From positions 62,001-126,000 of the forward strand of contig JALLLS010000060.1 of the NCBI GenBank assembly GCA_025094145.1: DNA of 64,000 nt, in the 5' to 3' direction. The notes under the pieces are model-generated. The model searched no databases. It was not told where the DNA came from and worked only from the letters and a program-made list of their open reading frames with translations. Within the stretch, counting starts at the first letter, position 1. Each line of letters opens with the position of its first letter. The DNA comes from Spinellus fusiger (Eukaryota > Mucoromycota > Mucoromycetes > Mucorales > Phycomycetaceae). Shown here one piece after another: positions 49,591 to 61,215 of this stretch. The position numbers were made by a program, and so were the translations under genes.

Positions 49591-50797
49591 CAGTCCCATG
49601 TAATAAGTGACTAAACAAAAAATCAATTTTTTTTTTGAAAATTAAGGCATATCTATCAGTCTAAGATGTTCATAATAAAAGGTTCATGGAATAACACAAA
49701 ATATGAATTAGTTGTTCTTTAAATGATTGTATACATCGTCATAATAAATATATTGCTCAGTACTTTGTAGTAAAGCTTTTATTCTTCATCACAGCGGAGC
49801 ATCTCTTTGGCATGCTATCGACTAAATTTTCCAGAAAATCATTTGGGATCTTCTCTCATTCACTACGCAGGCATAGTTCAAGCTGTTTTGTATTGGTTAT
49901 GCTTGTTCGATGCGGCTCGATCTTCTCAAGATAAGCCCAGACATACTCAATTGGGTGAGGATGTGGACTTTGTGCAGGCCAAAAACCAAAACCTTCAATC
50001 ACACATCTCTCTTGTTTGTACCATCTACTATATGTTCCTGTGTGGCAAGGAGCACCGTCTTCTTGAAATAGAATGGTATTATTGAGGTTCTCTTGCAATT
50101 TTTGGAACTAGGGAAGAAATTATTTGGCAAGTACACTGACATACTTGTCTTGATTAACTGATCTCTCCAAGAGTACAAGAGGTCCTACACCTCCACGCCA
50201 AAATCAACCCTACACCATGACGGAACCCTTGCCATACTTGTATGTTCTTTGCGTATGACACTACTCATATCTTTCAACTTTTTTCCTGATCACTCTAATC
50301 CCTTTATCATTGCCCACAACTGTAAAACAGAACTCATCAGACCAAACAACCTTGTTTTTACATCATTCATATTTCTCAAATGATATGCAATTGTTTGTAT
50401 AGGGTTTCTGCGAATACACAAACGATAGCCAATTTTGAAGTAGATAACACCTTTTCAGGTCTTCCTGTATGTATTTTGTGGTCGAGTTATGCATTTTTTT
50501 TATACAATAGAATGATCCTGCCCACTGTGCTCTTTGGGAGGTTGATATTGCCAGAAATCTTTTGATAAGTAGCATGTCTTTTTCCATTGTCCTATGATTT
50601 GAATTTTAATAAACATGTCATGCTCTCTTCTTCTGTTAGGACTATCTTTATGTTTTTGGCTAAGAGTTGGCTGATTTCTATTGCTTGAAGTCATTGTTTG
50701 AATAAGTTATAAAAGAAAAGAAAAGAACTTTATTTTATTTTTGAAGAATAAAAAATAGAAATTTATCTTTTGTCTAGTCACTTATTACATAGGACTG
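49591..50797 (-). mobile_element. Tc1-like element (copy 2, near full length)
   Basis: TIRs CAGTCCCATGTAATAAGTGA (left) and TAGTCACTTATTACATAGGACTG (right), flanked by TA at 49589-49590 and 50798-50799; about 1.2 kb. The transposase is on the minus strand in broken pieces: N-terminal helix-turn-helix around 50500-50694, and a DDE part at 49856-50098 with TILFQEDGAPCHTGTY and AQSPHPHPIEYVWAYL. Frameshifts and stops separate the pieces. Same family as copies at 13910, 51176 and 61216. Confidence 0.9.
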
Positions 50798-51191
50798 TAT
50801 GGTCTTAATCTAGAATATCCCTAAGTATCTGTACCTTCACTGTAAGACAAAATTTCTAGAGAAAATAAAACTTATTTTTATTTAAATAAGTGCTTTTTTT
50901 ATTCTGTCCACAAATATTTAAGAAATAAATAAGGGTACTGTTATTTGGACCGCAGAATATTCTCATTTTTACAGTGTCAGCTTAATTCCTATTTAGCCAA
51001 TACACCCCCAAAATATTCTGCGGTCCAAATAACAGTACCCTTATTTATTTCTTAAATATTTGTGGACAGAATAAAAAAAGCACTTATTTAAATAAAAATA
51101 AGTTTTATTTTCTCTAGAAATTTTGTCTTACAGTGAAGGTACAGATACTTAGGGATATTCTAGATTAAGACCATACAGTCCTATGTAATAA
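50782..51191. repeat. large palindrome: 180-bp inverted arms, 50-bp spacer
   Basis: Bases 50782-50961 and 51012-51191 are reverse complements of each other without any length change that I can see; the spacer is 50962-51011. The outer 16-18 bases of each arm are Tc1 termini (CAGTCCTATGTAATAA), each next to TA, and the two elements point away from the palindrome. The inner ends read GGACCGCAGAATATT. Confidence 0.9.
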
Positions 51192-51600
51192 ATGAGTGGA
51201 CAGCAAATCAACTTTTTATTTTTATTTTATATATTGAAAAATAAAGATATATCTATCAGTCTAAGATGTTTATAATAAAGGATTCGTGGAATAAAACAAT
51301 ATTTAGAGTAGTTGTTCATTAAATGAGTGTCTATATTTTTATTATAAAGATATTGCTCAGTACCCTGTAGCAGGGCCTTTGTCTTTATACAATAGGACAA
51401 TCTTGCCCACTGTGCTCTATGGGATGTCAAGATCGTCAGAAATCTCTTGATAAGTAGCATGTCTTTTCCATTGTCCTATGATTTGACCTCTAATAGACAT
51501 ATCATTCTCTCTTCTTTTGATGAGACTATCTTTATGTTCTTGGCTAAGAGTTAGCTGCTTTCTATTGTTTGAAGTCATTGTTTGAATAAGTTGTAAAATA
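51176..51600 (-). mobile_element. truncated Tc1-like element (copy 3)
   Basis: Starts with the TIR CAGTCCTATGTAATAAATGA after TA and has the transposase N-terminus on the minus strand (51417-51590, text HATYQEISDDLDIP). At about 51600 it changes into repeat family B, so the second TIR is missing. Confidence 0.8.
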
Positions 51601-51943
51601 GAAAATAGAAAGAAGTGATATACACTACCAAGGACCATTCTGAAAGTAAAAAGGTAAGTAGTGTCTTCATCTGGGCTTGAGTTCATTGTATTCCACAAGA
51701 CACTCATTGTATTGTTAATAAATAAAGACCCCTTTCAAGTCAGTCTTAGGTGTTCTTCTATAATACTGTCATAATGTCTTGAGAATAATCTTGAGCATAG
51801 TTATCTATCTCCCAAGAACAAAACATAAAACTTTTAGGGTATAGATTCTATTGCTATGAGGGAATACACTTTGGCAGTAGCTATAGTCATAATATAGTAT
51901 TAGCTATATTATTATAATAAACAATATTATTTATAATGTCGTC
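51601..51943. repeat. dispersed repeat family B, copy 3 (partial)
   Basis: Matches the first ~340 bases of copies 1 and 2 (landmarks TCTTGAGAATAATCTTGAGC, GGGTATAGATTCTATTGCTA). Broken at both ends, by a Tc1 remnant on the left and by an LTR-like element on the right. Confidence 0.8.
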
Positions 51944-52197
51944 TTTGGGTTTTTAGGCCAAAGGTACACAAAGCATTAGAACATGTAGTTAAAATCTAAT
52001 GTTTATTATTTTACATTTATACCTTTTTATTTATTTATTTATACCTATATTCTACTTTTATTAGATTTAAGGGTGTGCTATCGAATACTTTGATATTATT
52101 ATCTCTTGATATTTAATGGTATTCCCTTCTCAGTTTAGCAGCCATTGAGTTATGATTCCAGTTTTGGAAAATGTCTTAACGACATAGGTTTTGTGTA
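51944..52197 (-). mobile_element. solo-LTR-like insertion (family L, copy 2, reverse)
   Basis: Reverse-complement relative of 48713-48965: on the minus strand it begins GTCGTTAAGACATTTTCC and ends AAACCCAAAGACGAC, with matching internal text (ATCGATAG-like core, AATAAAC, TACCTTTGGC). I see no matching target duplication here. It is the more diverged of the two copies. Confidence 0.65.
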
Positions 52198-53969
52198 GTT
52201 TGTTTAATATTGTGCCTGTCCAGTATAATGTTTTACATTTAGGTAATCCACCTGATGTAGCACATTAGAAGCAATTATGGAATCAGACAAGAATATATAT
52301 ATATAAAGCTAAATGATAGAATCTTAATAAAACTCTAAAGACAAGGATTAAGTATTACTCTTTTATAAATATCTATATCTCACCGGAGCTTCATAACACC
52401 CTGTTACTTTTTATTATACTATATGTTAATGAGTTATGTCTATATTCGAAGGCTAAACTGTCAAAAGGCGTGTCTTGGACACAGTGGTACTATTTTGCAA
52501 TTGGCTTAAATAAACATGATCACAATGTGTGGGTTGTTTATTGATTTATTTTTATATTTTCAAATTAGATATGAAAGCCTCACTCTTCAAATGTAGATTC
52601 TCATAACTATAAAAACCTTAAATTCAGCCTCTAGATATCTGCCTTCATCTTTAGAGGTTGATAAAGATGCATCTCATCAGTGTTGAGTGGCTATTGCTAT
52701 CCAAAACTATCTGCTTTCAAGTGTCTCATTGTATCTTAATAACATGGACAATCCATAAATAATCAACCAACCAACCAAATAAATAAATAAACAAGCAACA
52801 GCTAAATTAACAAAGAAAATAATGAAATTGTAATGTGGGTGGGTTGGGTGGTCATTAGAACCTACAAAGATATCTGGCAAAACAGCCAGTCGCCTATTGG
52901 ATTTACTATGCCGAAGGTATTGGATCATCACTTGCTACAAACAGAGATAACTATCCTCCCTGTCAACAGGAAATACAAACATCCAAAAGAAACCACGCGA
53001 TAGAAGATGAATCAGTAACAAGGTGTATGTCTAAGGGATGATACTTTAGCAATAGGGGCTTTTCTATAACTTTTAATAGTATATAGTAACGACCAAAAAT
53101 GTATAAAAGGTGGGAAAACCCGCCAATAAAGAGCAGACTTTGTTTACTCTTTGAACTGCCCGGATGTTCTTTGGTTGAAGCTAAAGACGACAAAAGTAAT
53201 AAAGTTACGGTTTATTATTACTATTATTATTAAAAAAAATACATCATTGGATAGGATAGTATTGAAAGCAGGGTGAAGAATAGTATAACTATCCACAGAA
53301 ATAGATATAGTATAATGAAAATCTAGATTTCTTTAGCAAGAAGTATGGAAGATTGAATAGGAGCAGTTATTACACTTTTGAGGTGTAGATTGTATTATTC
53401 TTAGCTTTTCTTTTGTCTAAAGATTCTTAGTACTGTTTAATCAATTCCTATAACAGTCGGTATCTTTCCTATTTTACACAGCCACTATTAAAATGATGAT
53501 CATGATAATCATAATAAATTGTATAAAATGAGATGAGTAGGAGGGAGACGGAAGGCTATAGATTAAGCCTGGTACCATCTTAATGAATGTGTTACACTTG
53601 CGCACACGCATACACAGTAACATAAAGTAGCAGATAGTATTGTAACTCAAGGCCAGATTGTTTGACGTCATGTGTCGTACTGTCTTTATCTATATTTGTC
53701 TATTTACCTTTCCATCTATACCAATGAGTATACAGTTTGTTCATTTTTAAAGGAGAGAAAAGCCCCTGTACTAGTGAACGGATTATTATTTTCTAAACCA
53801 GGTCGGTTACTTTCCATGTAAATTCAATGACTGTTGTTCATTGAATGAACAGTGTTCTATGAGGCCGAGGATAATGAATCAACAGTAAGAGAGTTAATAA
53901 ACAAACTATTTTTTTGTCAAAGTCATCTCTTTCTTATTCATATCTGCACCAAAGTCTTCATTAGGGTTT
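52198..53969. other. intergenic region with an LTR-like end
   Basis: No gene supported. At about 53099-53195 the order GTATAAAAGG, AATAAAGAGC and AAAGACGACA resembles the 3' part of the family L repeat, so a third, diverged LTR-like sequence may end near 53193; its left end was not found. The last 300 bases are upstream of PRM1. Confidence 0.4.
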
Positions 53970-55844
53970 ATGGAGCACTGTCTTATTGCTTGTCTAAACA
54001 GCGGAACACTCGCTCTTCTTATGGTGTTATTTGCTGTGATACATTTCCAAGTTCTAGTACAGCAAGCATTTCATGACACTTATGCTAGACTAGACTCTAT
54101 TTGTTATAAAGTTAATACTACTCTATTCCAAGTTAAAAGAATTCCCGATACAATTTACCTACAAACCCTCGATACCTTGCAGATCACTATTGAAAACACC
54201 CGAAAGATACTATTAGTACTTGTCAGTGTTTCCCAAAGTACTCTTTTATGGACAATTGGTGTTTACAAATCGGGCTATCGCTGTTTATTAGCACTAGCAA
54301 TTAACACATTATTATCGCTGGCTACACAACTTGCAGAACCCCTTCAACAGGTAGCCAATACACTTTTTGATGGTGTTAAAAATAGTATGGAGGCCATCAC
54401 TACCCCATTGAATGTTCTATTTGGAAGCAATGTACACATTCCACATCTTAATGCTCCCACTTCCAACTGGACATCCAGCCTGGAGACTCTTCGATCCACT
54501 GTGCACGACTGGACTACGGACTCCACGCTAACTGACACTCTAGTAGAACAGCCCTTTGAAGAGATGAAGAGGATGATCAATACTACAATGCGTGGCTGGG
54601 ATTTACTAATGATTCGTCCCCTTGGTAATACAATGGAGACCACAGACAGTGTTTGTCATCCAGAAGCAGTAAAACAAAGAATCGCCTTGATGGAGGATAA
54701 AATGGCTGCATTTATTTGGACGATGATCATTGCTATTGCTATTGCTATGGTCCTTTGTACAATGATCACGTTTGTTCATTACGGGTGCTGTCGTTTTATG
54801 CGTCAACAAAGACATACGACACAGGTGTGTTCTCCTAATACAATGGCACCCACACCCACTGAAATGCATAGAGTGCACCTTGGGTGTCTTCATCACAAGC
54901 CATTAGATCAGAAGCCATTCACTTTATACATGCCAAAAAGGATAAAACACGAATCACTTCATGGGCTCATGCATAAGATGGACTGGTGGATGGGCTATTT
55001 GGGTAACTCTCGCTCCCTGTACTTGTTAGGAGTGAGTCTCTTTGGTCTCTTTGTGTCTTATTGGTTCCAATGGATATTGAAAGAACACATTCATCAGCAA
55101 GCACATGCTGTTGAAGAGTATTTTAGAATGTGGACCACCAACATGACGAGTGATGCCATTCAAATGGTCTACCATCAAACTGAGCAGGACCTTTATGAGT
55201 TGAACCTGTGGATTAGTGATGTAGAAACAGATATAAATAAGCATACTTTTGGGTTCATTCAATCGATTGCACTATCTCTTAATACCACCATTGCAGGTGT
55301 TGTGAGCCATGTCCATACTTTTATCGAATCCACCTTTGGAGATACCTTCTTAGCTGAACCAGTCCAAGATGTTATTCAATGTCTTGTCCTTGTGAAATTG
55401 GAGAACATTGAGCGTGGTTTAACATGGATTGTAAGTAGAGCAAGGATTCTCTCCTATTAATATTAATACTATTTCTATTCCTACTATTATAAAGAGAGCA
55501 TTATCTAACAGACTTTATAGATTCAGCATGCACACATTGATCTAGCCCGTGTTAATATTGAAAATGTACTACAGCCTTATATTTCCCATTTGAATTCACA
55601 AGACAATGCTCTGTCTATCTTCTCCTCAGAAACTCCTCAAAAGATACTCTCGCCTCTTCTTCTCAACATGGAAGCACGCATTCAAACTGACATTCGATTT
55701 TATTGGATCTTACTTGGCTTATGGGGGCTGTATCTTGGCTGGGGCATTCTTTTGTTCATGTTCAGAGTTCTACAGTCAAAAAAGAGACAGTCATTGATCT
55801 CTTTTTGTGCTGCTACTCCTCACACTCCATCCTACCAGTATTAA
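53970..55844 (+). CDS. prm1: Prm1-like plasma membrane fusion protein
   Basis: Exons are 53970-55430 and 55521-55844, about 594 residues. Four strong membrane segments are visible: near residue 12-30 (LALLMVLFAVIHFQVLV), near 250-270 (AAFIWTMIIAIAIAMVLCTM), near 350-370 (LYLLGVSLFGLFVSYWF) and near the C-terminus (WILLGLWGLYLGWGILLFMF); LLVLVSVSQSTLLWTIGVY near residue 75-95 is a further hydrophobic stretch. Between them are long extracellular loops with several Asn-X-Thr sites and many regularly spaced hydrophobics. This layout and the text near GVYKSGYRCLL fit Prm1, which acts in membrane fusion of mating cells. Prm1 proteins often have a little more N-terminal sequence, so an upstream exon may be missing. 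It converges on the SET gene 85 bp away. Confidence 0.75.
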
Positions 55845-55929
55845 TCTTTTGTTTTCCATCTTTTCATCTTTCCATCTTTCTTTTATATATACATAGATAC
55901 ATAGATAGATAGATACATGCTATGTAGTC

Positions 55930-57630
55930 CTAGGATAGAATCTTTTCTCGCTTAAGAATAGTTTCCAGCTCCAGTACTTCTTGCCATTGTTCTGAATGAA
56001 CACCAAATACGCAATAAACAGTATCTTTGGACAATGCAATCCAGTGTCTTAACTCATCAGCATAGACCTTTTCTAATGCTAGTGTCTCTTGCTTGGAGTC
56101 TAGCCGAACAATGGCATTCCAACATGCTTTGGTTAAAAGAAGTGTGTGCTGGGCCATCATTGGATGATAGGCCGGGTATATAAAGGAGTACTGAACAAGA
56201 ATGTACATGCCCAGCTTAACTGCCATGTCCCAGTGATCCTCAGCCATTTCATCATAGAAGAGGCGTGTAGAAGCAGAGAGGGTCGTCAGTCTGTAGGGCA
56301 CCAGGCTAGTTTGGCTGACAGGATAGGACAGTGCAAGCGTAGTCGCCATGCTAAGAATATCATCTGCTGTCTCTTGTGCCTTCCCGTGGAGAGAGGCCTC
56401 GGAGACACTCTTGGTGGGTGGCATGGAGTGCTCTGGCAGACATCTATGAGAGATCAGTAGGTAGGAGGTCACCAATCGAAGGAAGCTGTGGGTATAACTT
56501 GACATGGTAAGAGAGTCAGTGGGCTCATGGATCTCCTTTTCTTTGTAGCTATAGGCATTGGACATGTGTACCAAGTCCCATGCCTGGCCTATCTGCTGGA
56601 GGATCTGGGACGGTAGACTATCCTGTCCTTTTGGATTCAAGGCCATTTCAGCACGGTCCCACTCTGAAGTCTCTTCTCCCAACATACGATCGATGTTTCC
56701 AAAGAACGAGGCGTCCGTGCATCGTACACAGTCGCACTCGAACAAGTACTTGTTTCTCAAGGTGTTCTTACGGACTGTGCGTGAATGGGCCACATCAACA
56801 TAGGCAATGGTGATTTCTTCTCCCTTTTCAATCTCTTCAATTGCCTTTATCTTTAACAGAGCCCCATCAAAAAGAACAATTGCATTGGGACGACAGGAAT
56901 GGTTGAACAGACTTGCGACAGGATAGGTGCCCTCTCCAATTGTAAATAGCTGTCCATCGTCAATTGAGAAGTTGTTGCACTGGAATTTGCACAGATAGTC
57001 CACAAGCTGGTCTCTGTCCAGCCCACTGGGAGCCATGTAGGGCTTGGACAGCACTCTATCGGCGGTGTGCTGGTATTGGCTTATGAGATGCCTTGGCTGG
57101 CTGTCTTTATGCCCCACCAGACTAAAGAAGGCCTCCATAGTCACATTGACGGTCTCCTCCTGTCTGTCCTCCTCTGACAATGTGTCTTCTGCTCCATGGG
57201 AGGGGTCCATGGCCTTGCTGTTGTACCTTGCAACATTCAAACTCACGCGTTCAAGCATCTCCTCCTCCAATGCATCTTTGCTTTCCTCTCTGCGTGTGTG
57301 TCGAGGAGGTGTGCATACATATTGATGATAGCCAAGCCAGGCTTTTTTAAAGCAGTCTGCGTCACAGAAATAGGCCTGTTTGCACTGTGTGCACCTCTGC
57401 AGTGGCATTCTATCTGGCAGGGTGGACAGTGGTTTTCTGAAGCAATAGTTGCAGTGTTCATTCTGTTCGCTTTCTAATATGACAGTGCCCAGGGGTTGTG
57501 AGGTGGTAATGACACTGCCTCTGCTGAGTGTTTCCAATGCCACTACACAGCGTCCCTTGCTTGTGTTTGTGTCTTCTAGTAGGGCCAACTGGTAGCTTTC
57601 TAGGTACGTATCCAGGTGAAGAAGTGACAT
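55930..57630 (-). CDS. SET and MYND domain protein (SMYD-type lysine methyltransferase)
   Basis: A single exon of 566 codons from the ATG at 57630 (MSLLHLDTYLESYQLALLED). The N-terminal SET half (GRCVVALETLSRGSVI) is followed by the MYND zinc finger: CNYCFRKPL, CTQCKQAYFCDADCFKKAW, HQYVC. The rest of the SET domain shows LFNHSCRPNA (the NHSC cofactor motif), GEEITIAYVD and the post-SET cysteines FECDCVRC. A helical C-terminal region follows, as in SMYD proteins. Such enzymes methylate histone or other protein lysines; the substrate cannot be told. Codons before 57630 remain open but have no ATG and include a CAG that could be a splice acceptor. The gene is intron-free, unlike its neighbours. 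Confidence 0.9.
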   Translation of the reverse strand: MSLLHLDTYLESYQLALLEDTNTSKGRCVVALETLSRGSVITTSQPLGTVILESEQNEHCNYCFRKPLSTLPDRMPLQRCTQCKQAYFCDADCFKKAWLGYHQYVCTPPRHTRREESKDALEEEMLERVSLNVARYNSKAMDPSHGAEDTLSEEDRQEETVNVTMEAFFSLVGHKDSQPRHLISQYQHTADRVLSKPYMAPSGLDRDQLVDYLCKFQCNNFSIDDGQLFTIGEGTYPVASLFNHSCRPNAIVLFDGALLKIKAIEEIEKGEEITIAYVDVAHSRTVRKNTLRNKYLFECDCVRCTDASFFGNIDRMLGEETSEWDRAEMALNPKGQDSLPSQILQQIGQAWDLVHMSNAYSYKEKEIHEPTDSLTMSSYTHSFLRLVTSYLLISHRCLPEHSMPPTKSVSEASLHGKAQETADDILSMATTLALSYPVSQTSLVPYRLTTLSASTRLFYDEMAEDHWDMAVKLGMYILVQYSFIYPAYHPMMAQHTLLLTKACWNAIVRLDSKQETLALEKVYADELRHWIALSKDTVYCVFGVHSEQWQEVLELETILKREKILS

Positions 57631-58543
57631 TGGGCGGTGAGGACTGCCAAAAAAAAAAGGAACAGGACACACTACAGTAAATCAACAAGTGTAGGGCAAT
57701 AGGAAAAAGAAAAAGAAAATAAAGTATCCAAAAGAGGTATTTTCTATTCCTGAGTCGAATGGTTCTCTATTTCAAAGTCAGATAGGAGAGACAGAGACAG
57801 AGACAGAGATGGCTGGAGGATCGGAGTTGCCAAGGGAAAGTAGAAAAGCAGTCTCGAATTCATACTTTTGAGTGCCTGAAAGAAGGCCAAACTGGGATGA
57901 AATGTAAGTAGAAATAAGAACATTCAACAGACTGCCCTCCAAGATGCTCTCTGGTAGAACAGGGACTCTGGTAGAACAGGGACTCTGTAGAGTGGCTTGT
58001 GAAGGTAGCCTTACATCAACAAGAGAAAGAAAGAAAGAAAAAGAAAAGGCCATGCATGGGTCTATTTACACGTCAATGAATAAGTGTGTGGATGGGCAAA
58101 AGAACCCTTTTTGTCTTGCACACATACACACACTTAACAATCAAAGCCCACTCGTTTTCCCGCCAGGAGAAGAGCCTTCCTAACCCCACCTGGACTCCAA
58201 CCAACGAAATTGATTGAATTTTATAGGACTGAAATAGTCCACACACGTGGGTCCGATACTCCTCTCGAGAGACAATGCCCAACAGTGCGTCTATGTGCAG
58301 TGTAAAGTGTGTAGTGTGTAGTGTGTAGTGTGTGTAGAGTGTAGAGTGTGTAGAGTGTGTGCTGGCGGAAGCTTTTCTCTTTTTTTTTCTTTTTTTCTCT
58401 TTCTTTTTTCTCTTTCTTTTTTCTCTTTCTTTTTTCTTTTTTCTTTTTTCTTTTTTCTTTTTCTTTTTTGCTTGGTGTACATTTTGTCCCGCTTCCTTCA
58501 AAAAGAAAAAGAAAAAGAGTGACTTATTCTATTGAATCAGCTT
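57631..58543. other. intergenic region, partly low-complexity
   Basis: Between the SET gene (-) and the next gene (+). The minus strand has an ORF at 57778-58053 with exon-like text but I could not support a gene. A 16-base duplication (TCTGGTAGAACAGGGA) is at 57950-57980; GTGTAGTGTGTAGTGT units at 58308-58355; a long T-run/TTTTTTC tract at 58376-58470 just upstream of the next start. Confidence 0.45.
58376..58470. repeat. CTTTTTT pyrimidine tract
   Basis: About 95 bases of repeating TTTTTTC/TTTTCTTTC units. ORFs on both strands over it are artefacts. Confidence 0.9.
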
Positions 58544-59899
58544 ATGCGCTCTTCACTATCACCGGCGGTAGATGTACTGCATGCTAAACGGCAAGGTAAT
58601 CTACTGCTCTTACTGCTCTTGCTCTCCTCCTCCTTTCTTCTTCTTACTCTTCTTCATGTAGCTGTGGCCAGCAGCAGTTGTGCCATGCGCGAGAATACAT
58701 GGGGAATATGCTCACCTGCCAATGGAGAGATGTGGTATAACGGCACCTTTAATGAGTTTACCTGGAAATACAAGTAAGCTGGAGGGGTCTACAACGCACT
58801 ATCACTAACAGACCACAGCAATGCTCTTTATGTCAACGCAGTAAGCTGTCTATTTCACTCTGCTGTCTGTCTCTAACTGTGCTTAGATTACAGTGGATCT
58901 TTATCTTCTCTATCTCAACAACACCCAATACACCACCATCAAAGTATGGGCAGGACTCCCCAATGCTCAGGGCGTACTCGTCAACCAGGTGGATGATTCA
59001 TGGTTCCCTAGTCTTCTGCCTGACAATTCTCCCAACAAATCATGGGCCATGACCGTCTACATGCTTGGATCTGGTGCTAATTTACAGGCAGAACTCGCCA
59101 AGATTCCTACCAAGGAAACACTGTACCCACTCCCTACCAACTTCACACTGATACGTAAGTTCCTTGTTCCTGTCCTGCAAGTGTATTAAGTCCATTAGAA
59201 AATGCCCACACAACCCCCTCCGTGGACACAGCCCAGCCCACCTCCCATGACATCAACGCAACCCACCTCACCACCAGCCCAGCCACCTCCTCTGATGCGA
59301 GTCCAGCCCTGAAACCATGGGCCATTGCTGTTATCTGTGTTTCCTCCTTTATCTTTCTTGCTGCCATTGCTGCTGCTGTGTGGGCAGTAAGAAAGATCAA
59401 GAGAGGGAAGCACAGACCCATGGCAGAGACAGTGCGCTCCTTTGCCCCAGAACCACACCAGGGCACACCTGCACTAAAGACATTTGCAGAGACAGGCAGT
59501 CCTGGGGGAGATAGCAGAGACATGGCGTCCATCTACTCATCCACCCCCATGCTTCAAGGTACTAATGTTAAGCATCCACCTCACTTTGCTTCTCCTATCT
59601 TTCGAGATTTGCAAGGTGAAAAGAAACTTAGTCATTTACTCCAACCTCCAGATCAACCCGTATCGAGTAGCATCCTCAGTTCGACAGATGCACTGATGAT
59701 TGCCGACACCTTCCGACAGTTCATGCGGAAACCAGAATGGAATGAGCACAGTGAAGAAGAACCTTTTCAAGAGAAGGCGCAGGACGCAAAAATAAAGAAA
59801 AATAGATCAAGCAACTTGCACATGCTCCATCAAGCACAAGTCCAAGACTCCACAGACATGCTGGAGGACCCTTTAAAAGCAGGCTCCAAGATGCCCTGA
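58544..59899 (+). CDS. type I single-pass membrane protein, probable cell-surface protein
   Basis: Exons are 58544-58773, 58819-58840 (22 bases), 58887-59154 and 59199-59899, about 406 residues. A signal-anchor-like N-terminus (NLLLLLLLLSSSFLLLTLLH) is followed by an extracellular domain with SSCAMRENTWGICSPANGEM and several N-glycosylation sites (YNGTFN, YLNNTQ, NKSW, PTNFTL), a Ser/Thr-rich stalk, one membrane segment (IAVICVSSFIFLAAIAAAVW) and a basic stop-transfer (KIKRGKH). The cytosolic tail is ~170 residues with ADTFRQFMRKPEWNE. The layout resembles a stress- or adhesion-sensor, but I know no named family for it. The mini-exon is required to keep the frame and is the weakest part of the model. 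Confidence 0.75.
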
Positions 59900-60779
59900 T
59901 GGCTTGAGGGAGAGAATCTGCTATAGCCTTCTCTTTCCTTCTCTCTTTCTTTCTCTGTCGATCTCTCTCTCTCTATCTATCTATCTATCTCTCTGTCGAT
60001 CTCTCTCTCTCTATCTATCTATCTATCTCTCTGTCGATCTCTCTTTCTCTCTCATTAGATGGATAGAAAGAAAGAGAAGAAGAGAACTGTTTCTTCTTTC
60101 TTATACTCTATTACAGAAAAAGTAAGAAAGAAGTAAGGAAGAAGAAGAGTTCCTTTTTTTTATTTTTTATTTTATATATGTTTCTTATGAACCTATCCTT
60201 CCTACCTTTTTTCATATTTCTGGATTGAATTATCAATAGACATTCTCGCTCTTTTTTTCTTTTTACATTTCTAATCACTACAAAGACATAGACCCATGGA
60301 TCCTGTTGTTGTTGTTGTTGTTGTTGCTGCTGCTGCTATAGCCTGGGTGGGTAGAACAAATGGGCTTTATGAGTGCATTAAGAAAGAAGATCTAGAGAAA
60401 AGAAAGACATGGGATCTACTCAACAACTTCCTTCTACACCAGCATACAACAATAACATCTTTATACATCTATGTTTTGTATAGAATACCATGGGATAGAT
60501 AGATACCACCCTTTATTGACTGACGGGTAGGCTATTGGACTCATCTCCATAGGCAATCAGTGGCATTCTTATTTCCTCCTACTGCACGCATAAAATAAAT
60601 AAAATAAGCACAGCCCATTCTACTTTAAACATACTTCTTGTGCAGATAGCCATTGAGTCTATTGGTGTCTTATCCCTACTACTCTCTTGTAGACATGTCC
60701 ATAGTAAGCCCAATAGCATAGTGTTTAGAAACACATCTCATACTAAAATGACCCTCAATAAGTAACCACCTTTTCATTC
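59900..60779. other. intergenic region with simple repeats
   Basis: A tandem TCTATCTATCTATCTCTCTG/TCGATCTCTCTC repeat (about 59940-60045; two to three copies of a ~45-base unit) and a TTG/CTG run at 60304-60338. No supported gene. Confidence 0.5.
59950..60040. repeat. tandem ~45-base repeat of CT/TCTA units
   Basis: The block CTGTCGATCTCTCTCTCTCTATC... recurs at least twice in a row directly after the stop of the preceding gene. Confidence 0.75.
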
Positions 60780-61085
60780 ATTCAAATTACGGGCTATTGT
60801 TATACCAAGAAGAACATATGGAGGTAAGACCCCATACACGCAAAACAGTTCAATTGGAAGGCAGCCATTGGTATAGTAATGACTTTTTACTATTTCGTAT
60901 AATGGAAATCTCAATCCAATGGAGCATCTGTGGACTTCATTAAAGGTCATTAGCAAGGACAGAAGGGTCTATTCTACCAAGCAGAAGCTAGAGCCCATTG
61001 TGGTGCTAGAATAAGGTAGAATATCAAAGGCAATAGACAGCCTCATTGCCAGCATGGGGCGGAGATGCCAAAGACAAACAGTAGT
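60780..61085 (+). mobile_element. Tc1-like transposase C-terminal relic
   Basis: The plus strand preserves, over two frames, the end of a Tc1-type transposase: text like RPHTRKTVQLEG (the PHTA-K-T-V block), then LNPMEHLWTSLKVI with the final catalytic E of the DDE triad, then SKAIDSLIASMGRRCQ. Stops and frameshifts are present and no TIRs are found, so it is an old fragment in the opposite orientation to the element at 61216. Confidence 0.75.
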
Positions 61086-61215
61086 TACTAAGCAACCTTA
61101 GAATAAAACTGCTGCTATTTATTATCAACACTCTTCTATGTATCTATTGAAACTCGAGTGTCTTTATCTAATGAATTCATAAAGCTATAACACCATTAAG
61201 AAAGGCATAGATATA

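Noticed and set aside
53099..53195. A third complete LTR-like copy
   Set aside because: Only the 3' half resembles the family; no left end or target duplication was found, so it is described only as an LTR-like end within an intergenic entry.
58073..58587. Lys/Arg/Glu-rich and Phe/Ser-rich ORFs
   Set aside because: Artefacts of the CTTTTTT tract.
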